From positions 1-6,673 of the forward strand of contig JAEZYO010000306.1 of NCBI GenBank assembly GCA_023419055.1: a stretch of 6,673 nucleotides of DNA, in the 5' to 3' direction. Shown here piece after piece: positions 6,673 through 6,673 of the stretch. A program made the translations under genes and the position numbers. This stretch comes from Pseudomonadota bacterium (GTDB lineage Bacteria; Myxococcota; Polyangia; Polyangiales; Polyangiaceae). Numbering within the stretch: position 1 is the stretch's first letter; every line of letters starts with the position of its first letter. The notes under the pieces were generated by a model. It saw only the letters and a program-made list of their open reading frames with translations, searched no databases and was not told the DNA's origin.

Positions 6673-6673
6673 C

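Overview
The window looks like a chromosomal stretch of a high-GC, Gram-negative bacterium, most likely a member of the Myxococcota (Polyangiales/Sorangium-like). The reasons are the strong G/C preference at third codon positions, two lipobox-type secreted lipoproteins, and a Gly/Ser/Lys-rich linker directly after the lipidated cysteine of one of them, a style common in that group. The placement is an inference from style, not from a phylogenetic marker.

Layout, left to right. Bases 1-80 hold the last 25 codons of an unidentified Gly-rich protein on the + strand. It converges, with only 13 bases between stop codons, on a minus-strand gene (94-2082) for a 662-residue lipoprotein with a Gly-rich tether, three to four Ig-like beta-sandwich repeats, a calcium-loop-like insertion and a Cys-rich C-terminus. 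A 148-base divergent intergenic region with a perfect 14-base palindrome separates it from a plus-strand gene (2231-4540). That gene encodes a 769-residue membrane-anchored protein with a long AsmA/TamB-like periplasmic region and a C-terminal GT51 peptidoglycan glycosyltransferase domain without a transpeptidase domain. After a 288-base non-coding gap comes a second lipoprotein gene (4829-6106, 425 residues), with a clear Shine-Dalgarno sequence and the recurring secreted-domain signature FELDGNA / YFGADR / GFWFFQ / LKDFVLGSFDTC. It ends at a strong intrinsic terminator (stem 6144-6177 plus T-run). The right edge holds, on the minus strand, the C-terminal 160 residues of class I fructose-bisphosphate aldolase (FbaB type).

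Three of the five genes act in the envelope: two surface or periplasmic lipoproteins and one peptidoglycan polymerase. They are separate transcription units (divergent, or separated by 288 bases), so nothing shows that they form one system. FbaB is a central-metabolism gene that happens to be adjacent. I found no CRISPR array, RNA gene, insertion sequence, phage gene or defence system. The most unusual object is the single-chain AsmA-like/GT51 protein. The many long antisense open frames are by-products of the G/C-rich third codon positions.
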